Source: Archilochus colubris
Taxonomy: Eukaryota > Chordata > Aves > Apodiformes > Trochilidae
NCBI GenBank assembly: GCA_023079485.1
Contig: CM041108.1
Span: forward strand, 2,914,001 to 2,978,000
Reading direction: 5' to 3'
DNA length: 64,000 nucleotides
Of this stretch, positions 49,221 through 58,360 are shown in pieces; within the stretch, counting starts at the first letter, position 1, and every line of letters begins with the position of its first letter. The position numbers and the translations under genes are program-made. A model generated the notes under the pieces. It was not told where the DNA came from, searched no databases, and was given only the letters and a program-made list of their open reading frames with translations.

Positions 49221-50050
49221 AATACATATTCAAATCTTGCCAAATTTGAAGCACATGCCTGGACAACATGGTCAAACCTGGCACAACTAAGAGTAGCTAA
49301 ATGCTAAAGGTGCAATCTCATGATAAATGCAATCAAATTCAAATATAGAAACATATGCTGATGTATTCTGCCAGCCTCATAAATATTTAGTGCTCTGCTA
49401 ATATTATCAGGTGTTTACAGCACATCTGGCACAGCTTTGCCTAAGATGGCCAAATGTGGCCCAATTGAATTTAAACTTAAGCCACCTTTTCAAATCCAGC
49501 AAGATCTGGAGTGGCACAGCATGATGCTCTGCAGAGCAGATGGCTCTGGTAAAATCTGGAATATCTTACAAGGTATTCAAATCATGCAAAATTTTAAGAA
49601 TATGCCCCACTCATGGCCAAACCCCAACTGACAACAAATAAAGACTAAAACCCAAACTTGAAAATAAAAAAAAAAATCCAATCTATGCATGTAGTCAAAC
49701 TTCTTCCCATATTGTGCAGGTACTCATGAGAGAACAGGGGCAAACCTACCCCAATTTCTGTGCCAGCTCTGTGATGCCAGCACCATTAAGTCAATGTATG
49801 CTAATGTTTTCTGCTGGTACTCATGAATATTCATAAGCATGCTTATGGTGCCGGGCTTTTTGGCACACCTGCCACAGCCTCACAGTCCCAACCAAGTCAA
49901 TTTATTCTGCCAGCACCCAGAGTTTAACATGTTACATCATAGTTTGGCAAAGTATATTCAAATATGTTCATTTTAGGCTGAACGTGGCACATCTATTCCA
50001 ATCTATTCAGGGCTGGTGCTGTTAGGATGGGGCTTTATCCTTTATCCTTA
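49221..50050. repeat. Degenerate AT-rich repeat region
   Basis: Motifs recur with drift: TATTCAAATC.TGC.AAATTT at about 49227, 49577 and (weaker) 49962; ATGCTGATGTATTCTGCC at 49352 and ATGCTAATGTTTTCTGCT at about 49799; and many TGGCAC cores. It looks like an old, diverged dispersed or tandem repeat family. Unit length is unclear. Confidence 0.45.
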
Positions 50051-50138
50051 GCCAAAATATTGCTGATTTTCATGCCACTGCCCTTGGGGTGATGGTGTGA
50101 CACATTTTGTTATCACGTTATGTATTTGAGCATCTCTC

Positions 50139-50422
50139 CCATCTCCACTTCCCTGGACCATTTCTATTTCATTAACAAGTCTGTACAAAACAACCTCTTG
50201 GATAAAAGGATATATTCCCTCTTCTCCAAACAGGAAAAAAAAAAAAACAAACCACAAAGAATTTGATGTCACACATAATCTCCATCTCCACTCCCTTGCA
50301 CCCTTTCTATTTAATTTCCAAGTCTGTACACAACAATCTCTTGGATAAAAGGATGTATTTCCTCTTCTCCAAACAGGAAAAAAAAAAAAAAACCCACAAA
50401 GAATTTGATGTCACACATAATC
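50139..50422. repeat. 142-bp tandem duplication
   Basis: Two direct copies, 50139-50280 and 50281-50422, both running from CCATCTCCAC through CTTGGATAAAAGGAT, TTCTCCAAACAGGA, an A run and GAATTTGATGTCACACATAA. Clear head-to-tail identity with scattered differences. Confidence 0.93.
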
Positions 50423-51199
50423 TCTATGTGAACATATTTGTAGTTGACATCATTTGGAAAGGCAAACAAGGAAAGCCTCAGACTTCTTTTTTAATTTATT
50501 TTACTCCCTGATCTACTCAGTGATTTTGAAAAGGAACATCTCAAAGTCATTGCCTGCTTTTGGTGAGCCAGGACATGGCCTTTCTCTGCTCTGCCTCTGC
50601 CAGACAATTCCTGGACAAGAAGATCTGGAAGGCTCCATTGCAGCTGAAGCTCTGATGTGCTGAGATCCCATCTGAAGAGCACCAAGGCAGCCTCCAACTC
50701 CAGGAATGGACAGGCTTCCATTTGTTCTCCAGGAATTACTTTGGTTTCGAGTTGATTTTTTTTGTGTTCTGAATCCCTTCATGCATTAATTATTCATTAA
50801 TTTTTAACAGGTTTTTTGGGGGGAAAAAAAAAACAAGTTTTCAGTGTTGCATTCAAGGAGGGCATCAACTTTGTACTGCATTCATACAGAGGGGATTCTT
50901 CCCCCCTATTCCACTCTCATGGATGTGTCCAACAGAGATTTGGAGCCCTGACCACCATGCAGAATGGGTTGGTGCTGGCACATCCCATGTTGCCAGGCTC
51001 CTCCCTACCCATGGATGGGCCTGGGATCAAGGGAGAAGGTGGCATGGAGTGCCAGGAATGCTCTGCCAGCACGATCTCATGTGAAATGACCCTGAAACCA
51101 CCACTGAGAAGTCACTTACCCAAGCAGGACACTGGACAATGCCCTCCTGCATTGTTCAGAAATAGCACTGTCACCTTTCTGCCTACACAGGGAGAGCAG
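50423..51199. other. Intergenic, nothing recognised
   Basis: Unique-looking sequence with an A run near 50822-50834. The open frame at 50816-51295 shows no family resemblance. Confidence 0.5.
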
Positions 51200-51989
51200 A
51201 GGAGATGTATAGACAGAAACTCAAGATTTATTATAAACAGGAAAAAGAAGATCTTAAAAATCAGGAATAAAAGGCACCAAATTATATTAACCTGAATATT
51301 AGGATAACAAGGTTTTAGGGTACCAGGGTAAGAACAAACCAAACAAATAACCAAATAATCACCAACTATTTCACAAGGGTTAATTGAGTGCTAGCAACTT
51401 ACTTACTAATGAGTCTTATCTAGAGCAATGATTAAAATTACATCTTATGGCAATGTGGTAAGACAATAATTGCAGTCTTCTCTCATACTTAAAAGGATCC
51501 AAAAGTCTTAAAGTCCCAAAGCATACAAGTCATACTTTTCTTTAGCCTTGTGAAGCTACTGAAGATGAATAAGAATTCATGTGTAGGGATTGGGTATTTC
51601 TTACCCTTCCTCGTGGAGTGGCAGGGAGTCCTTTTCTCTTGAGGAGTCACCACTCAAGTTTCCCTGCTAGAGGAAAATCCCCTTTTGGAGAAAAAACCCA
51701 AGAAAACCCTTTTCTTCACTTTATCTGTCTATTCTTATTTTGTCAGCTTGGCCTGGCTGGAGCCAAGCTGGGCACTGTGTTCTTCAACACAGGAGAGCAG
51801 CTGGTGACACAGACATCAACTTGGCCTTCTATTTGTACTTTTAAGACTGTTACAAGGTCAGGGTTTGTTCCCTTTTCTTTCCCTGGGAAACCCTCCAACT
51901 CCAGGCCAAAGGCTGTGAAACTGACAGAGAGCAACTGAATCACACAGGGAAACTGAGGCAGGGACACTGAGGCAGAGGATGCTGCTACA
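51200..51989 (-). mobile_element. Possible old LTR or retroviral end, minus strand
   Basis: Read on the minus strand it begins TGTAGCAGCATCC at 51989 and has an AT-rich middle. Near 51220 it has TTATAATAAATCTTGAGTTTC, which resembles an LTR poly(A) signal and R/U5 boundary. It lies where the 3' LTR of the decayed minus-strand retroviral sequence would be expected. The second boundary and a partner copy were not found. Confidence 0.3.
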
Positions 51990-52139
51990 CCATGACTGCA
52001 GTCAAAAACTTGATATTATGAAGTGGTAACGCAGGAACCTCTTGCCTCCATGCAATGTAAGTGTCCTGAATTTATGCTTGTGTTAGAATTATATCCAATC
52101 AAATCAGATATGCTAAGAAATATTGAAATGTACTTTTAA

Positions 52140-53342
52140 AATATAGATCATTTAGGATGGATTACTTGTGGTGCTCTCCACTGTCCTTTTAAACACTGAA
52201 CTAGTAACAAAACTAGGCAAAATTTTACCAGTATTCACAATGCTCTGACAGGATGGACTATTAAGTTCAGAATCCCAGTTGCCATTGGTGACCACCCAAA
52301 CAAACTTTCCCACCATTGGTGCTCTCCTTGCTTCTTGATCCATTCCAGGACATTCTGTATTCTGTCTGTATTATGGTGTACACTACCCAGAGCTCTCTGT
52401 CCTTCTTTTTTTCATTTATTGTACCAGTCCATATAACTTGGGGTGTTTCAGCAGGCTTTTTGCTGCCCATTCTGCCAGGGGTTGGTGATAACAGTGTCAC
52501 ACAGCAAGCTGTTGTCCTGGGTATTCTGGTTGTGGGCACAGAAAAGCTGAAATCACACCCTGGGTGAGAACAGAAATGCAGAGATTTGAGTGCCTGTCAA
52601 GTTGTCCTCTCATTGCCTACTGCTAAGTCACTATAGAGGGTTCTTAAGCATTCACATCCTCTTCCAACATGCACCAAGACAGACTCAGGATTCTCATTTA
52701 AAAACAACAAACACTTCTGTTCAGTATCTAAACAGGCATCTGGAGCCTTTAAAGTTTGGCCTAAAGAAATCTGTGTTGTTCTTTTACCATTCCAACATCA
52801 ATATCCATTGTTTCCCAATCATTCCCCCTGTTTGTTCTGGAAAACCCAGACTCGGTGCTCTCTAATGCACAACACAGTGAATTCCTAATGCCACAGCAGG
52901 GTAGATGCTGTTTGTCATTGCATCACCTCCCAGTAGTACAGAAGCACAAATTTTAGTGTTATTTACACTGCATGTAAAATTAACAACTTGCTTCCACGCC
53001 TGTCCAAGAGAAAGCTTTCTTTTCCAAAGGTGGAACGTGATCCCAGCTCACCTTCCTGGTTTCCATCCCTAAAAACTCATCCTCCTCTCTGATTATTGCA
53101 GCAACTGGACGCAGAACTGAGCCTGGAGGCAGCTCAGTGCTAATGAAATGTTGGTCTGAGCAATTCCAGCTGCTACTGATCACTGTCTTGTACTTTATCT
53201 AAATCAGAAGAGAGGCCTGAGCTTACCCATTCCTTACCTCCTCAAGCTGATGAAGCTTTCAAAGATTGATCCATGGATTTCAAATTATTCATTAGTGTTT
53301 AGTTTGCTACCAAGTGTTTCTACATCAATGGTGTTTAATACA
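52140..53342 (-). pseudogene. Decayed retroviral-like coding sequence, part 2 (possible env)
   Basis: Minus-strand frames show Cys- and sequon-rich patches broken by many stops and frameshifts, e.g. the open stretches 52980-53183 and 52267-52539. The region follows the integrase fragment in the order expected of pol then env. It is interrupted by the LTR element at 53349-54349, so that element inserted later. The family could not be named and the assignment to env is inference from position. Confidence 0.35.
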
Positions 53343-53348
53343 CCCAAG

Positions 53349-53556
53349 TGTAGAGAAACAAGATAAACCAGGTGCCTCGAGTTGCCAAAGAGTGGGTGTG
53401 AGTCCACCTGTGCCTGGTTAGGGCAGGCCCCCTATTACCAGGGGGCCAATAAAGGTGGGACACACACCCACAGAGAGAAGCTCACTCTGGTGTGAGGTAG
53501 TGCAGAGGCCAGCAGCTCGTTGAGCCTCAGGAGCAAGAAAGGCTCTTCCTGCTACA
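53349..53556 (+). repeat. 5' LTR of the compact element
   Basis: 208 bases. It differs from the 3' LTR by a one-base indel near the AATAAA and a few substitutions (e.g. GGTGGG versus GGTAGG; CTGCTACA versus CCGCAACA at the end). Confidence 0.93.
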
Positions 53557-53698
53557 TTTGGTGGAGAATGTGGGCAAAAGAACAACTTCTGAAAGGCAGC
53601 AGTATGAGGAGCTGGCAACAGGAACATTCTCCCTGATTTGAAAAAGTGCCTGGGCTAACACTCTCCCTGAAAGGTATGACCAGCAAGCTCTTTGGATT

Positions 53699-53912
53699 GG
53701 AAACCCCTGAGCAGAGGGAAGCCAAGATAAGGATTCTCTCTTTGGAAACCCCTGAGCAGAGGGAAGCCAGGAGGATGGAATCCTATGAGGAAGGGTTAAA
53801 TCCTGTAATCCCATGAGGAACCAGCAAGCTCTTTGGAAACCCCTGAGCAGAGGAAAGCCAAGATAATGATTCTCTCTTTGGAAACCCCTGAGCAGAGGGA
53901 AGCCAAGAGAAG
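53699..53912 (+). repeat. 45-bp internal repeats of the LTR element
   Basis: Four copies of GGAAACCCCTGAGCAGAG start at 53699, 53744, 53835 and 53880. The spacing is 45, 91 and 45 bases, i.e. two 45-bp pairs separated by an insert. 45 bases keep a reading frame (15 codons), but in-frame stops occur between the pairs. Confidence 0.9.
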
Positions 53913-54140
53913 AGCAGATACAGGAGGGAGAAGAACAACTCAAGTCAGAAAGGCAGAGACTTTGTGAAAAGTGCCTGGACTGATACTGAATGGTTTGCCT
54001 AAAAATCCTGTAATCAGTGCTGTGTAAGCTAGGGTTAAATCCTGTAAGCTATAAGTGTATCCTGTAATCAGTGTTAACATGTTTGTAAGTTAGGGCAAAC
54101 TGGGAAAGCTTTGCTGTAAAAATAAAAAAAAAGGGGTAAA

Positions 54141-54349
54141 TGTAGAGAAACAAGATAAACCAGGTGCCTCGAGTTGCCAAAGAGTGGGTGTGAGTCCACC
54201 TGTGCCTGGTTAGGGCAGGCCCCCTATTACCAGGGGTCCCAATAAAGGTAGGACACACACCCACAGAGAGAAGCTCACTCTGGTGCGAGGTAGTGCAGAG
54301 GCCAGCAGCTCGTTGAGCCTCAGGAGCAAGAAAGGCTCTTCCCGCAACA
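54141..54349 (+). repeat. 3' LTR of the compact element
   Basis: 209 bases, preceded by a polypurine run and followed directly by the CCCAAG duplication. Confidence 0.93.
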
Positions 54350-54355
54350 CCCAAG

Positions 54356-54740
54356 CCCATGCCTGGTTGTCTCTTTATACACTATATTGTCCTCTGGTGT
54401 TTCCAAGAGGACCATCTGGTACAGATGTGTCCCAAAAGGGGAAAATTCCTCTTTAATAGTGGAAATATCTGCTTGCACAGACACTTCCACTCTCTTGAAT
54501 GACCAAGAAGGGTTAAGCAATATTTGCTGCTGCCCCATTAATCTGGCTACATGTGGTCCAACCTTTGAATTTACCAGGAGAGAGGTTTCCTGTCCTGCAT
54601 AACAGAAGATGTTCTTATGGATATTGTTGTTGTCAGTACTGGGGTTGTTGTTATGGGGTTTGTAATGTTTATTTTGAATGGAAATCACAGTCCCAGGCTG
54701 TCATTAGCCCAGACAACCAGGCTGTACTAAAGTAAAATTG
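54356..54740 (-). pseudogene. Decayed retroviral-like coding sequence, part 1
   Basis: The minus-strand open stretch (within 54320-54688) continues, across the inserted LTR element, into the sequence at 53342 and below. Its character is like a retroviral env or 3' region (sequon-containing, broken by stops), but no diagnostic motif was found. Placement between the integrase fragment and the lower half is the main argument. Confidence 0.3.
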
Positions 54741-55272
54741 TGCCAGCAATCCAGTTTGTCAAAGGTAGAAAGCTTTCTGTCCTTTTCTGTGGGATTAAAC
54801 GTGGTGGTGTACACAGAAATCAGAGATGCCTTTTTACAAGGAGCTCCATTAATCACTCAGCATCCTGCTTAGATTTTTTTTCCCCTTACTGTTCCTTGAG
54901 GTTGGTGAACTCTCCCATTATCTTAATCCCAGCTCCATTCACTTTCTGTATATACCTCATTTTTGTGCATAAGCACAGCAGAAAGGTTTCAATCTCTCTG
55001 ATTAGACTGTATTCTCATGCTGGCTGTACACTTACCCTAAGCCTTAGACCAGGTTCTGGGGTTCTTTGCCCACAAATGAGGAATAATAGCATCAGGGGCT
55101 GGAGCAGCACCAGGGATTGGTGTCAGAGGTGGCTGCTATTCCTCCCTTGCAGCCTCCACCAGCCAGCAGGGTGCTGGAAAGGAAAAGAAAACCAAACCAA
55201 AATATAATTTAAAAAACAAACAACAACACACCAAACTGTCTTGGTGGGGAAAATCCAAAGCAGTTACCCCAT
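54741..55272. other. Intergenic between decayed retroviral fragments
   Basis: Probably more of the same decayed minus-strand element, with A-rich sequence near 55185-55240. Nothing specific can be recognised. Confidence 0.4.
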
Positions 55273-55599
55273 TTAAAAAGAAGGAAAAAGCCCTCGTGAA
55301 CTGATTCCATATTTTGTACCATTACTCTCTGTTTGCCTGGGGACAATCCAGGTCATACCCTCCTTTCTAGCCCACTCTTGCACTGTGGCACTGGGAAAGT
55401 GTGACCCATTGTCACTTTGTGTATAGTCAGGGGACAGGAGGGACACCACAGTCCCCAGCCACCCTCCTGCCCGTGCATGGGGTTGCCCTGGGAGATTCCA
55501 ACCCAGGCAGGACACCCCAGGGAGCCTTGGCCTGCCAGCAGCTGCCACCATGGTCCCAAGAAGATGGTCTTGATCCCCAAAACCTATGTCTACGGTCAC
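55273..55599 (-). pseudogene. Endogenous retrovirus pol fragment (integrase core)
   Basis: The minus-strand frame contains QSDNGSHF (55396-55419), the signature around the second catalytic Asp of retroviral integrase (DDE core). VQEWARKEGMTWI follows, which fits the family pattern after that motif. Downstream the sequence is shorter than the family and the expected catalytic Glu at the D-35-E spacing is not seen. Upstream the first catalytic Asp region is not clear. The frame lacks the rest of pol. This is an old, inactive fragment, with family (beta, gamma or ERVL-like) undecided. Confidence 0.7.
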
Positions 55600-56014
55600 C
55601 CTTTCTCCAAGGCACCATGAATCTGGTCTTGGATGCCTCTGACTGGCTCCTCACACCCTCCAGGTACCCCACCAGCTGGTCCTCAGCCCTCTTGGCTCCT
55701 GGGCAGCAAGCCCATCACCAACCTCCAGACACCCTAAAAAAACCCAGCATGCACCCACCTCAGGGACTTGGGCCATGCCCTCTGTCCACAGTGCTTCCAC
55801 AAGCCCTTGGGGAAGCAGCTGGCCAAGGCTGAGAACCAAACACACCAAGAAACTTTCTGCAAATCGGCAACAAACCAGGACCCAGGCCCAGACAAACTCT
55901 GCCACAGCCCTGTCCCTTGGGACAGTGACGTTGTCCCCATCCCAAACCTGTGGCTCTGTCCCACCCCGCTTTGCCCAGAGGCTCCCAGTCTCCAAAGACC
56001 CACCTGGCATCTCT
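55600..56014. other. Intergenic, nothing recognised
   Basis: C-rich sequence with open frames in several phases. It may be the outer part of the decayed retroviral fragment, but no motif is visible. Confidence 0.4.
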
Positions 56015-56220
56015 ACATCTCTTCTTCACGTGGGAATCACTTTGGCCACTCCAAACCATCCCGTGACGTCGTGCTACACGGAAACCTTTCAGGTCCCCGG
56101 GGTGGGATCCTGTGGGACTCCACATCTCTTCTTCCCGTGGGAATCACTTTGGCCACTCCAAAACCATCCCCTGTGATGCCGTGCTACATGGAAACCCTTC
56201 AGATCCCCGGGGTGGGATCC
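56015..56220. repeat. About 107-bp tandem duplication
   Basis: Two direct copies starting at 56015 and 56122 (ACATCTCTTCTTC.CGTGGG), each holding GAATCACTTTGGCCACTCCA and ending GGTCCCCGGGGTGGGATCC or GATCCCCGGGGTGGGATCC. Small indels make the end offset 110. Confidence 0.92.
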
Positions 56221-56493
56221 CATGGGTGGGCTGTGAGTAGAACTCCAACCATCCCCCTCCCCATCTACTCACCAAAACCTTACCTTGTCACCACCTCCCT
56301 GTTGGGCTTACTGGTGAAGTCCTGGTGCCATCTCCCCGATCCACTGGGATCCACTGCTCCCACCCCACATCCCTCCCCTCCTCCTGGACAACCCTCCCCA
56401 GCCACACGGGATAGGGGAGAGGGCAGGGAAACCCGCAGCCCCCCCGGCAATGAGCATCACAACCAGACAAGAGCGGCCACATGGAACAATCGT

Positions 56494-56499
56494 TTTAAT
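56494..56499 (-). terminator. Distal poly(A) signal ATTAAA of NTM
   Basis: ATTAAA on the minus strand. It is followed about 25-45 bases later by a strong GT-rich element (cttgtctggttgtgatg), so cleavage would fall near 56475. The composition changes to C-rich intergenic DNA just beyond. Confidence 0.6.
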
Positions 56500-56740
56500 G
56501 GATAGGCAGAGAGAGCCCCCTCGCCGCCCGCCCACCCGCGCCCAGGTCCCCCACCTCCCCCCTGTGCCCCCCACCACGAGGAAGGAAAGGAAACCGAAGG
56601 AGGAAAAGCGATTGCAGGAGAGACCCCCCCCTCCAAAACGTCCCCCGAGACGATCGATCCCGCGCTTCGGGTGACGGTTGGGCCACGGGGGTGCCAATCA
56701 CTTTGCCTTCTTATTTCTTTTTTTTTTTTGTGTTTAGTTT

Positions 56741-56742
56741 TT

Positions 56743-56773
<31 letters not shown>

Positions 56774-56813
56774 GCACACACATATACATACACATATATA
56801 TATATATATAAAA
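56741..56813. repeat. (TA)n/(CA)n compound microsatellite in NTM 3' UTR
   Basis: About 70 bases of alternating TA, then CACACA with interruptions, then TA again. Simple sequence on both strands. The TA runs are self-complementary and could fold as RNA. Confidence 0.95.
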
Positions 56814-56853
56814 AAATTAGAAAACTGAGCTATCTAGATCTCCTTCGGTTCGC

Positions 56854-56859
56854 TTTATT
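56854..56859 (-). terminator. Alternative poly(A) signal AATAAA of NTM
   Basis: Canonical AATAAA on the minus strand inside the predicted 3' UTR, just before (plus-strand side) the large TA/CA microsatellite. Use would give a 3' UTR about 360 bases shorter and would leave that microsatellite out. Confidence 0.4.
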
Positions 56860-57098
56860 CCGCCGTGAAGGGCGATGGAGAGGGGCCCTGGTCCCCTCCT
56901 GCCCTCTGTCCCCGGTGACCCGAGGGCAGAAAGGTGAGGGGGGTTTTTTGGGGGACATGTGGGACCGAGACGCTCGTCTCGTCTCGTGGAGGACCGATAC
57001 ACACCTAACTCCATATACAGCATGCAGTAATGGCAGCGGAAGGACCCTGCTGGGAACCGTGGCTAGAACGCTAACGAAAAGAAAAAATAATAAAAAAA

Positions 57099-57145
57099 AA
57101 TTATATATATATATATGTATATTTATATATACTGTATATATATAT
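57099..57145. repeat. (TA)n microsatellite in NTM 3' UTR
   Basis: Interrupted TA repeat with GTATAT and CTGTATAT breaks. It follows an A-rich run (57078-57098). Confidence 0.93.
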
Positions 57146-57389
57146 CCCATAAAAAGATTCAGCGTCTCCCTCTGCATCGACGCGTGGCAAGTGTCGCCCA
57201 TGCCCTCAGCAGGAACTGTTTGGATGATGGTTTTTTTGGGCTGGTTTTGGGGGGGGGTTTGGTGCGACACTCCTCTTCCTCCTCCGTGCCAACTCGCCGG
57301 GCTCGTGAACCTCCTCAGCCGGTGGTGCTCGGCAAACTGACTTCTCCTCTCCGCTTGCTCCCCCTCTCTCCATTCTGGATGGTTTTTAT

Positions 57390-57456
57390 CTTTTTTTTTT
57401 ATTTTTTTTTTTTAACTTTTTTCTTTTTTTTTCTTTTTTTTTTTTTAATTTTTCTT
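57390..57456. repeat. Poly(T) low-complexity tract
   Basis: Nearly pure T on the plus strand with a few A, C and single interruptions. It reads as an A-rich tract in the NTM transcript and contains embedded AATAAA-like hexamers on the minus strand. Confidence 0.9.
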
Positions 57457-57648
57457 CTTTTTTTTGCGTTTCTGTTTTGTAGGAACTAAGAGTTCTAGGC
57501 TCGTATCAGAAAATATAATTAATAAAATTAACCATGACTCAGAATCCCTTCTCATTCACGATGTCCGCGGGTGGTATGATGAACGCGCGGCTCGGCGCCG
57601 GTGTCCTTCCTCCTTTTCCGTTCGTGGTTGTGTGGAAACTGTTGAAGA

Positions 57649-57706
57649 TCTATATATCTATACATATATATATATATATATGTATATGAGGATATATATA
57701 TATATT
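57649..57706. repeat. (TA)n microsatellite in NTM 3' UTR
   Basis: Interrupted TA repeat (TATATATCTATACATATATA and similar) with a GTATATGAGGATATAT interruption. Third TA tract within 1 kb. Confidence 0.93.
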
Positions 57707-58259
57707 CTGGAACACAAATGGCGGCACGCTCCATGAGAAGATGGGGGAATCTCGGCAAGAAGAAAACCGGCGGAGGACGCAGGGAGCGGGGGGCGGGGGC
57801 TGTGGAGGGGTGGAGGGCAGGGGGAGCCCTGTGCCCCGATGGCCTCTCCCATCCTCCACGCTGGCCCGTGGCAGAGAACGGTGAAAACGGGGAGGCAAAA
57901 GGGATGGGAGACCAAAAAAAAAAAAAAAAGAAGGAACAGGGGGAAAAGAAAAAGACTCAGTCGCATTGCATCTTCAGCAGGAAGCCTTGGATTATTTTTT
58001 TTTTCTCTCTCTCTCACTCTCCTTTGCAAATTCGCATTTTTTTGTTGGTTGGTTGGTTGGTTTTTTTTGCGTATTTTTCTTTCTCTCCCCCTCCCCCAGG
58101 TGGCCTGGCTGGATACTCTCTCAATTCTTATGATTATTTTCGGAAACAGTGAACACTTCTTCGTCATCAATCATCATCATCATCATCTTCTTCCTTCTTC
58201 TGCTTGTGCTCGCTGGCCATGGTCATCGCCGCCGCTCCTCTGCGGGACGGCTCTTGGGG

Positions 58260-58360
58260 TCAAAACTGGCGGGCGAGTTGGGCAAGTGGCAGGGCCAGCA
58301 GCCAGGCACAGCCCCCTCGCCGCCACGCGCCGTTGTTCCCGTCGTGCACTGCTCCAGGGC
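58260..58360 (-). CDS. NTM: NTM terminal coding exon: GPI-anchor signal
   Basis: 101 bp. The minus-strand acceptor is ccttcag and the stop TGA is at 58262-58260. It encodes [17 protein letters not shown] followed by a hydrophobic tail ([16 protein letters not shown]). The small/Asn residues, basic spacer and hydrophobic end form a GPI attachment signal. The tail differs in sequence from the OPCML tail, as usual for this cleaved segment. Confidence 0.93.

Larger units (their letters stand above)
53349..54349 (+). mobile_element. Compact non-autonomous LTR retrotransposon, complete with target duplication
   Basis: A 5' LTR (53349-53556, 208 bp) and 3' LTR (54141-54349, 209 bp) in direct orientation, nearly identical, both TG...CA and both with AATAAAGG. 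The element is flanked by the perfect 6-base duplication CCCAAG (53343-53348 and 54350-54355). A primer-site-like TGGTGGAGAATGTGGG starts 3 bases after the 5' LTR. A purine run ending AAAAAGGGGTAAA precedes the 3' LTR. The 584-bp interior has no intact gag, pol or env, so movement would depend on proteins from another element. It is nested in older retroviral sequence. Confidence 0.92.
56475..58259 (-). other. NTM: NTM 3' untranslated region (predicted)
   Basis: About 1.8 kb from the NTM stop to the distal ATTAAA. It differs from the flanking intergenic DNA: many CpGs, long T runs on the plus strand (A runs in the mRNA, 57390-57456), a TCATCA repeat near 58165-58192, GGTT repeats near 58044-58061 and three TA microsatellites. 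Open frames here are low-complexity artefacts. The end point is inferred from the poly(A) signal and its downstream GT-rich element. Confidence 0.65.

Noticed and set aside
53699..53912. CRISPR-like array from regularly spaced repeats
   Set aside because: Only four copies of long near-identical units with no variable spacers, inside a vertebrate LTR element.
49008..54349. One large provirus bounded by the LTRs at 49008 and 53349/54141
   Set aside because: The LTR at 49008 is inverted relative to the other two, and the 53349-54349 element has its own perfect target duplication, so these are separate insertions.
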